In this document: one piece after another, positions 23,526 through 36,800 of the stretch | How the letters are laid out: each line of letters begins with the position of its first letter | Numbering within the stretch: the stretch's first letter is position 1 | Notes under the pieces: generated by a model | Told to the model about the DNA's origin: nothing | Database searches by the model: none | Seen by the model: the letters and a program-made list of their open reading frames with translations, nothing else | Made by a program: the position numbers and the translations under genes | Assembly (NCBI GenBank): GCA_963662155.1 | Contig: OY759267.1 | Location: 15,500,989-15,564,988 of the forward strand | Reading direction: 5' to 3' | Length of the DNA stretch: 64,000 nt | Origin: Lamellibrachia columna | Taxonomy: Eukaryota; Annelida; Polychaeta; Sabellida; Siboglinidae

Positions 23526-26033
23526 ATCAAATTACAAGCAAAATATATTTGTATTTTGGAAGTGTTTATAATAAAAAGTTTTGTCATTTTACTAGCAAAC
23601 CTTTTTACTTATGTAAATGTTGCATAAATGTTTTCACAATAATTCTTGTTTTGTGTAGTTAACGTGTATGGCCCTATACTGTTGATTTCATGCAAAATCA
23701 CCAATATTATATATTTCACATTTAAAAAATACTGATTAAATAAATTAGAAATAAAAATTGAAAGAAAGCAACAGCTGTACAATGCCTGAGACAAATAACT
23801 CTAACAAGCCATGGGCTAAACAAGTAAAGGTGGAAGTCTATCACACCAGAAATCACAAAGACAAGCATTTCTAAATCTACATGTAACATAAACTACATAA
23901 TTAAGGCTTTCCTGATTTAGTTTACTGGCCAACAAAAAAATCCCTACTGAAATTCCTGATATACTAATGCTATTGATTGATAATTTTATTTTCACTTGGT
24001 AACATACTTAGTTGTACACTATTTTTGATGGCCGAGCTGAGCTATTGTGGGCTTCCATTCTAGAAAATGGAAGACCAAACTTATCGTCTCTTGGACTAAT
24101 CTGGCCAGATCATCTTCCTGCTCCTCATAAGTCCCATCCATTTGACAATGTACCAAATGTGCCACACTGTACAGATCACATGCCATTGTAGCTTACCTCC
24201 AAAATGTGTGACTGAAAACTCAACTACAAACTTCTGCCAATACACACACCACACTTGGGTGAATCTTTAGTGAACAGACGATGCCTCCAGCATTCCATGC
24301 AGGCCTTGAAGTAACCATTATCTGTGTTCAAGTGGGTCTTCTATCCATTTCTCCTCGCGCTGTGTTTGATGATAAAGTGGCAAAAAGTTCAGTCGTGAAG
24401 ATGCACCCAAGTAGGAGACCGTCTGATGGAAATTAGAGTTTCTTTGCCGCCCTATAGTCTGTGTCTCTACATCCACAACAGATTGTATTAGATATGTCTG
24501 AAAGCATGGCTTTTACCAGAGTATTGTTGACATACAGTGATGTTTTTCCAACGAAATGGCCAGACGGACCATGAAGATCCAGAGAGAAAATATTGTGTTA
24601 CTAAATTGATGCAGTAAAGATAATTTCCACTGCAAAAGTTCTGCTTATGTATGACAAAATATTTATTTGAGCGTTTTTATATATACATTATAAACTAATA
24701 AGAAAAATAAATGTTTACCCTTTTGGCAAATACACTTCTATTGGCAACTACAATGCACATGATTAACCTTAAATCACATCACTTTTTATTGTAAAATCAT
24801 GTAATAACGTATAAACTATATTTAATCTAACATCTCAACCATTTGCATGTGTTTTAATTGACCACAATTTTTGTTATGTAATTTTGTAATTTAATGTTTA
24901 TGAACATGTTTACCTTGCCACTCAGCTTGCAATGTAAACATGATATTCAAGTCGAAATATTCAAACTAAACAGATGATGGTCAAATTATATGAAAAAATA
25001 AGGTTCATTAAAACGTTAGAATAGATATAGTTTATAACGATGTAAGAAGATGTAATGTTTAAACGATCAGGCTGTGTATGTTTAACCACATTTAGGTCAA
25101 TCTGACCTAAATAACAAAACAAGCCAATTTCAGGCCAATAACATTATCAGGGTCTTCTATATCCATACCTGACATTCCCATCAAAGTTCCCATCAGCCCT
25201 TTGACAAGACCTTCCCATCTTCAGGGCACCTTAATCATATCTCCCTACAGGAGCCTTGCAACCTGGGCGCTCAACTTACAAACAAGACTTCATCAAAACA
25301 TGATAGGTGATCCAGGGAAAGGGAAACATCCTACTCTGGCAGTGGGATAAACTATCACCATCCCATAGATAAGAAGTGGCAGATTTCAGAAGGAGCAATA
25401 TCGCTTGAAACAGACACAGCAATCAACTCTTTTGAAGGGAGAAACATATCTTCCAGGAGAGTATCTCCCAGATAAAAATCTGCACCTGTTATATGGTCAC
25501 GGTGGATACATAACATTCCAGCCAGCGCTCACAAAGCATACAGGCAACTACATGTCTAAAAAGTAAGTGTCGGTCCTCAGGTCCTGTTAGTCAATCGCAG
25601 TCACTAATTCATCGTACTTTACACACGTATGTGTATGTCTAAAAGTGTCCACTGTCAATAAATTGTGTATATTAAAGGTTCACTGGTTGCAGTTGACCTC
25701 GGTAATAAAAAACCTCAAGATAATTATCTTTTATCTTTTTTAATGGCACTGGTCAAAATCTGCAAAATAAGCATGACTACTTTATTGGTATATCTCTAAA
25801 TTAATTAAATTAAAAACCAAGTAGATAGTAGGACATAAATTGAGCTGTTAGTGATTTTGCGTTGCCATCAAGTTGATGGTGGTGGAGGTAAATATATGCC
25901 ACACTATTGACTATCGCCTAATAACGCGCAACAAAAAAGATTTATCTCGAAATACACAAATTGAATAATAACACATTTTGTGGATAAACGTCTCATAGCT
26001 TGGAACATTGGGTATTAAAAAATATGTGCTCAC
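23526..26033. other. Intron 2 next to exon 2, no features
   Basis: Begins at the donor of exon 2 (GTGAGCACAT, read leftward from 26033). I see no exon, RNA gene or repeat I can name. If intron 2 were short, exon 3 would lie here; I searched by eye for the W-[LM]-[KR]-[YF] and Q-N-L-x-A-x-Q motifs of the PR domain and did not find them. Confidence 0.5.
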
Positions 26034-26296
26034 CTCCCAAGCTACGCCTTCTTCACTGAGAACTTGGCAGAGATTGCCTAAGAAGGGGCCAAACATTGTC
26101 CCTGTGGGGATCCTCTCTCGAGTCCACACAGTACTTCCATGGCTGGCGGAGTTCTTCAGCTCTAGTGACTCCGGAACTGCTGGAGTAGTGTTAAAAAGTG
26201 GCTCCATACACAAACTGGGGGTGCCACTGTCACAGGTCGAAGCACAATCACTGTCACCCGCCGGGGCATCAGTGGCAACATCATCTTCATGGTTGT
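26034..26296 (-). CDS. PRDM16: PRDM3/PRDM16-type factor, exon 2 with N-terminal half of PR domain
   Basis: Seen: a 263-base exon bounded by a pyrimidine-rich acceptor (TTCAATTTCAG) and a strong donor (GAG|GTGAGC), adding residues 13-100. Residues 13-55 are an acidic, Ser/Thr/Pro-rich linker starting DNHEDDVATDAPAGDSD. Residues 57-100 are the start of a PR (SET-related) domain, with VWTRERIPTGTMFGPFLG at 69-86 and GVAWE at the end. Known: PRDM proteins share a vW-x-k-x-I-p-x-G-x-x-FGP core here; in MECOM and PRDM16 this stretch also ends in GWE at an exon boundary, from memory in phase 0. Inferred: the splice position, the LEL...VW...FGP spacing and the exon 1 peptide place it in the PRDM3/16 branch rather than PRDM1, 4, 6 or 14. 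Odd: the linker is shorter than in human proteins and lacks their YIPDDIPIP-like segment, and the usual GAGLG before VW is replaced by HGST. The second half of the PR domain and the C2H2 fingers are not in view. Confidence 0.93.
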
Positions 26297-26485
26297 CTGA
26301 AATTGAACAACAAAAAGTTATTTCCATTTAGCACACTGTTTGTAGTCACTCCAGAGTAATGCATTTTACCCAGGGTTAGCATCAACAAAGTGCAGAATCT
26401 GATGTAATTTTGTGTAAAGTAAGTTAATTAGTAAAAAAAAATTTTTTAATGCATTTTAAAAATATATAATGTATAATGTGCATAT

Positions 26486-26545
26486 GTGTCTATGCACACG
26501 CATGTGTGCACGCATGCATGCACGCATGCACACACACAAATATTT
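26486..26545. repeat. CA/TGCATG-rich microsatellite
   Basis: Short compound tract of CACACGCATG, GCATGCATGCACGCATG and CACACACA units, about 190 bases upstream of the exon 2 acceptor in gene orientation. Confidence 0.85.
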
Positions 26546-27286
26546 ATTGGTTATATATTATTAAAATATATACACATATTTATATCACATTTTATAGTCA
26601 TACATGCATGTGAATTTATATATTCATATATGCATGTGAATATATGCATGCACTCAGCTGCTAAAGATATAGCTCTAAATGACACAACAGAGACTGTGGA
26701 GAAAATTCTACAGTTGTAATTCAGTGTGTAGTGATAAACCTCTCCATGGGGTGGAATCAAACAGCTGCCCTCAAACAATGTCCCTCTGTGATCATTTTAG
26801 CAGTTTCTACAGAGTTGTTTGCAAGCTTATGCATGGTCTATGCAAATGTGTGAAAAACACGAACAATGACAGTGCAACATTTTAGATGTAATGATGCCAT
26901 ATCACAATGAGAGGAAGCATTTCAAACTGACACATTAATTATTATGATGATTGATAAGTTGACATTTTGTATATTTTGTTTTCCATGTTCTTTGAATTGT
27001 TTAATGAATACATTTTTTTACTTATACTTTTGCTAAATTGGACATAAAAAATACTTAAACATTATTTTAACATTTAACACTAATTATTATTATTATTATT
27101 ACTCATTCACACAGTGCATCCACATAGTTAGTGTATACACCAACACCTGGCTAGTACCCTGAAAATAACCATTTATACATTAGAGGGTGATTTGTGTTTT
27201 ATGAAATTAATTATGTTACAGTAACAGTATCTATGACTGGCATTTTGTGTTTAAATGATCAAGGTTATGAAATATTTCACACTTAA

Positions 27287-27815
27287 CCCATTAGGCCCCA
27301 GGATTTTATTAAAACATGCTCCCCTCTGTTCCCAGGATTTCTGGCAAATTTCGAGCGATTTTACCTCCTTGTGTTAAAAAATCTGTAGAAAAAACTATTC
27401 AATATTGACAATTACAAGTTGTGTTTATTTTGAAGAGTAGTAATTTCTCCACATGCCTGTATACATAGACATAGGATATATTAATAAAATGTTGACATTT
27501 GATCACAATTTGCAAGGGTTATAGCATGGGATCTTTGTCAAATGTCAGTTGCAACTTTCAAAGTTTTAACAAATTTACCATTTTGTCTTTGCAAATTGTG
27601 ATCAAATGTCAACATTTTATTAATATATCCTATTTCTATGTATACTTGCATGTGGAGAAATTACTACTCTTCAAAATAAACACAACTTGTAACTGTCAAT
27701 ATTGAATAGTTTTTTCTACAGATTTTTTATCACAAGGAGGTAAAATCGCAAAAAAATTTCCAGAAATCCTGGGAACAGTGGAGCATGTTTTAATAAAATC
27801 CTGGGGCCTAATGGG
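27287..27815. mobile_element. piggyBac-like palindromic MITE with TTAA duplication
   Basis: Seen: arms 27287-27515 and 27589-27815 are near-perfect inverted copies (about 228 bp each) around a 73-bp loop. The ends read CCCATTAGGCCCCAGG and CCTGGGGCCTAATGGG, and TTAA lies immediately outside on both sides (27283-27286, 27816-27819). Known: piggyBac-superfamily transposons insert at TTAA and have ends starting CCC/CCY. Inferred: a non-autonomous foldback MITE moved by a piggyBac-type transposase. It has no coding capacity. The closeness of the two arms suggests insertion was recent or that gene conversion keeps them alike. Confidence 0.88.
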
Positions 27816-27819
27816 TTAA

Positions 27820-30691
27820 TAAACTCTGGGGAAGCAAATAACAGGGATTGGCTGGTGACATCATTTTGGGGACAGTACTGTAACAGGTGAAATATTGCAC
27901 GCACAGGAACTATGATGATGTATCTATCGTGAAATATTGCCACCATGCAAATTATAGTACGATATATCTATCATTTTCTCCTGATTCACATCCTTAAAAA
28001 CAAAGTCATCTTATAATAAGGACTGACAGTCAGCTCATGATAATAAAACAGCAATCAGTAAAACATTTGGCAGAATCACTGCTGAACCGCAGACTGCAGA
28101 ATTGGGCTAGGAGACAATCATGTTCTCATTTCACCAACTCTGCCTCACTATATCTATCAAAAACACATGCAACATAACATCAGCTGGCACTCCACACAAA
28201 AGCTTCATAGATTACGCCTTAACTGGGATTATCAGTGAAATATCAGCACTATCTGAAAATGAAGCAATTGGCTGCTGGTCTGACAGGACAACTTCTGATG
28301 ATGGAGTTAATTAACTTGTATGTTTTTGTCCATAGATCAAATTGCGAGTGATCTAGTTAATATGCTGCCTGTTGCTTTCGGAGTGATTGTCATTTAACGA
28401 GTTCCATGTGCTGGTCTTTAGTCAGGAACTGCCTGGATCTGATCCTGGGACCCTGCATTTCAATTCATACACTTGTCTGCCTGGCTGTGATATCATAAAC
28501 CAGGGTTCAGTACAGCAATGGTATTCCAACTGAAATCAATGCTAGAAGTAAGTCGGGCAATTTCTGTGTACAAAGTTATGATTCAGTTTAAATAAAAACT
28601 GTATACTGTAAGTCACCGAACTTCAGTAGTGTTTTTGTCAAATCTTAAACAAATTTCTGGAAAAAATCAATATGGAACATGTTCCTCTATTTGGCATATA
28701 CGCACGCACACACATATTGCATTCTGTCTTCATACACCAGGGATCCTACAATCACTGACACATGCTTATACTGTTGACCAGCAATTAAAAATTTTAATCT
28801 GGCCACAGCAAGTGTTGTAGTCGTCAAATATAGCCATATCCGTGTTCAAAAATAAATTTCCCAGCAGCAAAATTTGCCTAATGGTGGTACTATCTATCCA
28901 GATTGCATTGAACCTGCAAAGTGGGAGCCATCAAGAGGAGAAAGAAGCTGTGATGTCCTGTTGCAGTCTTGGCAGGAGTCAATGTCATATATAGCTTAAA
29001 ATAACCAGAGAAGACAACATTACTTACAGTCCTCTCAAGTACCTCCGGGTGAAAGCAGAGATGAGAAACACTGTAGCTACATTTTCAACTCCCTGTAACT
29101 GTCTCTGGTCCTAGACAGTGAGCAGGCCACCCAGAATGCATTGCTCATCGTTCAGCTATTTACCAGTAGTCTGCCAACGCGTTGTATTTTAGCTGAGGAC
29201 ACATTCCAATTATTTGAATATTGCATTATCAACGCATAAATCAAGTTTTCAAACCATATCTGTTTTTCATGATTTGTGTGCCAAGAAAATACTGGTTGTG
29301 ATAAGATAATTGGGATAACCCCCTTATCCCCCTAGACCAAGTTAGCTGATTTCTAAAGACTTTTTGACAGCATTTAGTCTCTTTATGATGACTGGAAGTA
29401 TACAGACAGAAAGAAAACTAGTGATGGTAGAAATCACTGGCATATTTGGGGGGGGTCATTGGTTTTCTGGAAAGTAGTAAAGGCTAGAATATGACAAAAA
29501 CATTCCTGCATTGGCATGCTTTTATTTGTACCTATAATTTTCATTTTAAAAACAAGTTATGTCAACACATCACTCAATGAGTCGGGTCCCTAAGAATTTA
29601 GATGACACAGAAGTTTTATTATTATTAGCCTGACCACTGTCATCAGTGATAAAATATATAGTGGCCTATGATGGTATTTTTTTCTGGTCACTAGTGCATG
29701 AAGGGTGTTGTTTTGAATATACAAACATCCAGTGTAATTACACTATATCAGTCATAGCCAACAGTAAAGAAAACTAAGTTCTGATCACAGCAGGGTCTTC
29801 CGACCTGGGCAACCAGAAAGGGTGTCCTCCACTGTTCACTAACCCCTCATGGGGCGACAGCGGGGCGCGATATTTACTCAGCGCACAATGGAGATGGAGG
29901 CGTATCTAAACATATCAGGATCTAAACATATCAGATGTACTCGATAGCCTATGTGATGTCAAGCAACGAGCGCAGCACAAAGGGGGAAGCTTTATTAAGA
30001 ATCGTGTAGAACCAGTTACAACAAAGAAGGTATGATTCGTTGACGTTTCACTGGCACTGTTGATATGACTCCAGGCAACTTAGCACAAATGCAACCAGCT
30101 CACTAGGCCGCTGTGAAGCAGGTCACGGTGTGGTCTACACATGTCAATAATTAACATTTTAAAATTACCAGTACTTGTACTGAAAATATTTCTACTCAGG
30201 TGATTGTTTCTTAGTCTCATTTTCAAATGATTAATGGTACAAAATCTCATTGTTTCTATGTTATGTAAGAATAAACTATATATGTTCTAACACACTGATG
30301 GCCCAAGTGTGTTTAATGAACCAAACTTTTTTAATATAATTTGACCTTTTTCAATTGATGAATATCAACCTTGTCATTCAGGACATTTGTGAACAGCTGT
30401 CAGACAATTTACAATTCCTGTAGACAAAGTTTATTGGGGTCATGCTGTCATGGGTTAACCTGATATGGGACATCATTGACACCTGTATGTGTATGTCATC
30501 TCAGATCAAATAATACTAACTGGTTTATATCTGCATTAATCACATTTAACAGTAATTAAATATTATCATCTGATGTATCATTTATGAGTGAGTGAGTTAA
30601 TGAATGAACAAATCTCTTTATTTAAACTATGAAACAAAAAGATATTTTATTATATTTCACACAACCTTCCTGCAAAAACTGAGAGATAAAA
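27820..30691. other. Intron 1, no gene
   Basis: Unique-looking intronic DNA without exons. A small CpG-retaining patch lies at 29860-30090. On the minus strand near 30060-30030 a GTGAAACGTCAACGAATC segment resembles the end motif of common dispersed repeats. Confidence 0.4.
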
Positions 30692-31300
30692 CCTGTTAAT
30701 GAGCCCATATAATGCCACCTCGTGGTAGCTGTCTTCTGTCATCAGGAGTCTTGTTAATAAGATCGCAATATAATGCCACCCCATGGTAGCTGTCTTCTGT
30801 CATCAGAAATCTTGTTAATAAGCCCATATAATGCCACCTCATGGTAGCTGTCTTCTGTCATCAGAAGTCTTGTTAATAAGCCCATATAATGCCACCTCAT
30901 TCATGATAGCTGTCTTCATCAGAAGTCCTGTTAATAACCTCATATAATGCCACCTCATGGTAGTTGTCTCCTGTTGCCAGGAGTCGTGTTAATAAGCCTA
31001 TAAGCTGCCACCTCATGGTAGCTGTGTTCTGTCATCAGAAGTCTTGTTAATAAGCACATTTAGTGCCACTTCATGGTAGCTGTCTTCTGTCATCAGAAGT
31101 CTTGTTAATAAGTACATTTAGTGCCACCTCATGGTAGCTGTCTTTTGTCATCAGAAGTCTTGTTAATAAGCCCATACAATGCCACCTCATGGTAGCTGTC
31201 TTCTGTAATCAGGAGTCCTGTTAATAACCCCACATAATGCCACCTCACTGTAGCTGTCTTCTATCATCAGAAGTCTGGTTAATAAGCCCATATAATGCCC
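30692..31300. repeat. 58-bp minisatellite, about ten copies
   Basis: Unit starts CCCATATAATGCCACCTCAT, then GGTAGCTGTCTTCTGTCATC and AGAAGTCTTGTTAATAAG; copies vary from 56 to 60 bp. Middle copies share the variant CACATTTAGTGCCAC, so duplications of neighbouring copies can be traced. The array ends at ATAATGCCCGGGC. Confidence 0.95.
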
Positions 31301-32369
31301 GGGCTAGTCCATCTAACACAAGACCTCTGTTGTCAACTGATTTGTTGAAGCATAAAAACGAGCGAATATGACACCGAGTTGGAATGTTTTCCGGGATCAG
31401 GTGACGGTGCGCTTTTGTTCAGGTGTGAAAATGATCTGCCACAAGTCTGATGCCATCTGGCAAATTAGTTTTGTTACATGTCTGGTGTGGAAACAAAACA
31501 GATATATGAACTAGCACATATCAAAAACCACAGGGTGGATCCTTTCAGAGCCAAGCCACCACTCATCAAGATATGCTGGACAGGTACCTTCAGTTGCATG
31601 TGATGGTTAATAGAACAGAGACCTGAATTATACAGGAGTGTAGCTCTAAGCAGATCTCAATATGCTGTCATTGTCACTTAGTGGACTGGACAAATGGACA
31701 GATGAATGCCTGCAAGGACACATAGACGGATGGAAGGAAGGAGTTTTATTAAAGTGGATGGACAGAAAGAAGTATCAGGATTTTATTTCCCAAAGCAACC
31801 GCAATACAAAAAGGTGTAGATTAAGCCTTGAAAAAGAGAACAGTAATTTTATTGTACTAAGTATAAAAGACATCTATGTCACAACAGATTGCATGTGTAA
31901 AAATGTAGTACGTGCAAACTGTGTGCTCCTGGTTACAAAATAATTCTTCCTGATAGGGGTAGGTGCGATGAGGGTAAATACCATGTAGGTTGAAGAGGAG
32001 CGAAGAGGATATTGTCCCATTTTACAAATTGGAACATGGACAATAACATTAAAACAATTACATTTTTAGATTTATTTTTTATAAATCACAGCAAACAAAA
32101 TCATCACATAAGTAACATATCCCAATATGCACAGTTAGATATGTAACTTATAATGCAATCACTGTTTGCATATTATAATATTATTATTTATTTATTATTA
32201 TTTAACTTCTGTTTGCATTTTATAATTGTGTTAAATATTATTATTTAACCTCAAATTGTATATCGACAAAGAAGCATTGAGTTTTGTATTACTCAGTGTT
32301 TTACATACCCCCATCTCATCTACCCCTTGTGTATGGCTTGGCCCCAGGAGATATTTGTCTTATCTACCT

Positions 32370-32785
32370 TAAAAATAATGACACTGCTATACTTGACTAT
32401 TGCAATTCCCTTTATTGCTCTCAAGGACATCTTGAAAATTCAATGTGCACAAAATTGTTTGGCAATGATAGTTGCTCAGTCTCCTTCTTTCTCTCACTCA
32501 GTACCACTTCCTAAATCATTGCATTGGCTCCCTGTTCAATATTGTATTACACTGTATTTTTAAGATCTGTACAAGATCTGATTACCTATCAAGCATTTTC
32601 ATCCAAGCAACCAACATATTTACATTCACTGCTCACTCTACAAATGTCGGAACAAGAGCTTTTTCAGTTGCTGCGCCGACTCTGTGGAACTCACTCCCTT
32701 TCTAAGTGTTAAATCTGTAGGAAATATAACAACATTACGCTTAAATCTAAAAATCCACCTGTTTAAACTTGCTTATCCTCCATAG
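32370..32785 (+). pseudogene. L2/CR1-type LINE, C-terminal reverse-transcriptase remnant
   Basis: Seen across plus frames: LDYCNSLYC, then SLHWLPVQYCITLYFKICT, then VGTRAFSVAAPTLWNSLP, then SVGNITTLRLNLKIHLFKLA followed by TAG at 32783-32785. Known: RLDYCNSLL...LHWLPVxxRIxFKI...GxRAFSVAAPxLWNSLP...F+xxLKTHLF is the signature C-terminus of L2/CR1-clade non-LTR retrotransposons in many animals. At least three frame changes join the pieces, so it is dead. It is a 5'-truncated copy, inserted antisense to the PRDM gene within its intron 1. Confidence 0.88.
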
Positions 32786-33089
32786 CTCCCCAGCATAACA
32801 ATCCAACTGTTTACAACTAGATTTTGGTCCACATATACCATTCATCTCCATGCCCAGTGTTTTCCAAGAAATTCACACCAGTGGAAGGAACATGTTCTCC
32901 TACTAGGCAGAAGGCCTGAGGTAGGGCCGAGTCAGTGACTTTTTTCTACAAAATAACATGAAACTGATAGTACAATTAGTTGAGCAAATCCCCAAAGCAC
33001 TGTTGTCTCATGCCAGAATGGCTGCCAAGGGGCAGGGTGCTTTGGGGCCTTCTGGGCCTCATACTGATGCACCTTCAGCGGACACAGTA

Positions 33090-33153
33090 AGATCCTGAGA
33101 TATATGCCCATTATAAACAGGAGATCCTGAGATATATGCCCATTATAAACAGG
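33090..33153. repeat. 32-bp perfect tandem duplication
   Basis: GATCCTGAGATATATGCCCA followed by TTATAAACAGGA repeats at 33091 and 33123. Confidence 0.92.
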
Positions 33154-33699
33154 ACTTAATTAAAACTGAATGCAAGCATGACAACAACTTGAACCATCCA
33201 AGAGTGGTAATCATGATAGTCTCTATATATTGCATGATTTGCAAGCCACAGATAAAGATTGCACCAAGGTACAATTATTATGTAGTAATATCAAGCTCGT
33301 ATACAAGTCTAGAAAGTGTCTCACCAAATCTATTGGGTATATTCATATACAGTTTGATTAAAAATATGGGAATTATTCCTCTCACAACTGTCCCACACTT
33401 ACATGACATTGTGAAAGATTTATGATGTGTAAGATTTATGATTGCGTTTTGGTGTGTGAGTGAAATTGTAAACACTAAAATAAAAATTTCTAAATACAAC
33501 GATAACATAATTTTAAGCTAACCTCATCATTGGCGGTTTTTAAATTGTTTAGAATAATTTACATATGTGATAGAGTATTTTACATATATGTTACAAACAT
33601 TTTGTCTTCTTATGGTCTTTTGTTGATGGCACTTCAAAAAAGTGACAAAGTTGTTTGGAAAGACATCTGATTAGTGGAGGAAGAGATAATAAAAATTAC

Positions 33700-33895
33700 A
33701 CATAGATAGATGAATGAATGGATGAACGGATGAATGAATGAATAGATGGATGGATGAATGGATGGATGAATGGATGAATGCACAAGTGTAGATGGTTAAA
33801 TGTAGGACTTGGCAGAGACTGAAGGTCACAACATGTCAAACAGACATACCAAATAAACAGACAGACAGACAGATAGATGGACAGACAGACAGACT
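33700..33895. repeat. (GGAT/GAAT)n and (CAGA)n microsatellites
   Basis: TGAATGGATGAATGAATGG-type tetranucleotides span about 33705-33785, and a second CAGACAGACAGATAGATGGACAG tract spans about 33857-33893. Confidence 0.9.
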
Positions 33896-36800
33896 TACAA
33901 TGATGTGAAGAGCAATGACTGACAATGGTGCAGAAGATATATTACATCCTGGTCATCAATGCTATGCAAATAAACATTCAAGTGGAGACAAAAAGGAACT
34001 GTCCCTGACAGGGTTGAAACTTTGGGTGGTCCAGTGATTTATACAAGCTACCCCATCCCTATGAACTTCACCCCCACAGAACACCCAGCTAGTGTGACAC
34101 ACAGAAAAAACTACTGCACGGTTTACTTACAGAAATTAATTAATTTCTGCAAGATTCAACAGCAACGCCCTGTCGTCTTGCCTCTCCTCTCTTGCCACCC
34201 TCTACATAGTTGGTGGCACCCTGAGATTGAGTACCTGTCAACCCCTAACCCTCTGACACAACAGGTGTGACAGTCGCTGACTGATGTTGCCTTTCCTACC
34301 CCTGGGCACGTTCCACCCCCTTGCTCCCCACCCAAACGTGACATTTTCATTACGGTATCAGTGAAGACATCATAATAATCCCTCAGATATCACCCCAATT
34401 TTCCACCAATGCCATCTGTTGCATTTAACCACTGTTTGTATTATTTTTAGATATGTAATCAAACATCATCAAATAAAAGATTTTATTTGAAGTAGTTTTT
34501 AACAGGGCACTTTGATATTTTAATGTCTTGTCAACAAGTTTATTATAAGTAAGTTTACTTGGAAAATGTTTTGTAGACCCATTCTCAAACCTATTTTATT
34601 TGAAAATTCCTATTTTTATTGTTGCTAAACAGAGTTTGCACTTGGAAAAATGGCATATTCTGTCTCATACAGGAAAAAAGATTAATGAACTATTCCCTGT
34701 TAGTTCACCGACTTTCCAGAAACATATATGGCATCTGTGGTTTTTGTACTCTGAGTGAATATAGTGAACATACACTTGAAATGTGAACAGCCAAGAATGC
34801 CATTCAGTGCTGATGGTGGTGATAGCACAGTTGCCAAAACATGGACAGTGATACTGTCAACAGTCAGACAAAAAATACTTGTTCTAAGCAGTCCGCAGCT
34901 ACGTTTATCCTAGCAAACATCTGACTATATGTGGATCCAGTTACTAATTGCCCACTATCTGTGCAAGTCATCACCACAGTGGTGTGAAAGTGGTAAATAC
35001 AGGGCGGGTTTTCTAGATATTTCATACTGCTGGTGTCTGCACCTTTACCCTGAACAGAGAGAGTGGCAACTTGATATAGCCATTACAAGTCTTTAGTGTA
35101 GGTGTCTGTGGCTGCCACAATGAGGCATCCTTTGTGTGGGGGGTTGAGAAAACATACTGGGAGATTGGCGTTTGACAGGATTATTACATGTCAATTTGTC
35201 ACTGGAGTCAGCTGGCACAAAGGGAGGCAAATTCCAGCTTTCACCATTTCAGTCAAGGAACCTGTCTTCTTGCTGTCAAGCCATGATTGTTCAGACATTT
35301 GGGCTGTTTTATGTCTCTATATTGCAGACTTTATTGTCCTTATAAGTCAATAAATGTCAACATGATTCACTTAAAATGCCATATATTAACTGCGAGTCAC
35401 TTTTGACGATAATGACGATAATAAGTTCTTTGATTTTGAACTTGTAAATTACTGTAAAAAAGGAAATGCATTGTTAAAAATAATACTTATATAATCCTCC
35501 TAGTCAGGCCTATTAAATTTGTCTGTAGATACATCATGAATCCCAGCGTTTGAAGGGCAACATAATATTTTAATATGTGTAATGTATCATAATTGTGAAT
35601 AACTTATTGAAAATAAAGTATAGCCTATGATTTTTTTCATATACAGAAGAGCCCTCATATGACACTCAACAATGTATCCATGCAATGTATATAAATGTAT
35701 TTTCTGCCACACAAGAATTTATTAATAAGTAACACTACTGAGAGACTCCCTCCCATAATATTTATAAAAAACAACTACTTAAAAGGATGACATCAAAAAC
35801 CTTTAGCATAAAGAATAAATAATGTTAAGTAATAGAAAAACTACAAAAACATCTGTTTAAAAAAATATTGTTGAACATGCAGACAATAAACTGACATTCC
35901 AGCACACATTTTTCTCATTTTATAAGTAGCAAACAATATTTTATAAATTTTCTGAATGTGTCTTCTGTGATTCAAGGAATGTATGTTGTGAATTTCACCT
36001 GACCTGACTGGCCCTGGTATGTGGACTGGCCAGTACTGACCAAGTCAACAGCTGCAAGACAACTGGTGCAATCTGCAATGTCTCCACAATCTACCTAGCT
36101 CAATCTTCCAACTAGTTCAGTGCACTGTCTCAAAATCAAACAAATGTTTCCTTCGGAATGCTCTCAATCTTTCTCTATTAAAATATATTTACATACAAAC
36201 TGATTACTTCTGTGTTGACTGCAATTTCTCATGGTTACAAGACTATCACAGATACGATTTAACCACCTGAATTTGGCAATAAAAATATAATTTTTAATTC
36301 ACAATGTCATGGGTATTCCTGCCTCAACTACAATCATATATTGCATTCCTATTTAGAGGAATACCCAGTAGTGGAAATGATTTGTGGCCTTTGCACAAGT
36401 GCTGTTTTTTACCAGTTGAACATTTTAAAATCTCAGTGTTTATCTTAATGCAAGGTTACATTGCCAAAAAGGTTGCCTTACTTTCTTTCTTTCTAAAAAT
36501 GAAGTTTCTATTTTGAGACTGTACAGCTTTTACCAGCAACACAACAACATTATTTTTACACACACACGCACGCACACATGCATGAACGCACGCACGCACG
36601 CAGGCACGCACGCACGCACGCACGCACGCACACACGTATATGTATATGCACGCACATGCACACACATAGTAAAAACCAAGAGAAAATATTTATTAAAATT
36701 AAACAATAAAAGAAAATAAATGTGTTGTATATTACAAAAAAATTATAAATTTAAATTGAAACAAATCCAACTATTACACATTCTGCTTCCACATGTGTAA

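Noticed and set aside
21217..23571. Long ORFs encoding 9-residue repeats (QLYVVVFLN and LVEKDYHIQ types) on both strands
   Set aside because: 27-bp units are frame-neutral; stops occur at the same site of each higher-order copy and no exon signals exist.
1..26033. Exon 3 of the PRDM gene (second half of the PR domain)
   Set aside because: Searched by eye on the minus strand for the W-L-K-Y and NLVACQ-type motifs; candidates such as the WLKI-like triplets near 15970 and 13215 lack surrounding homology.
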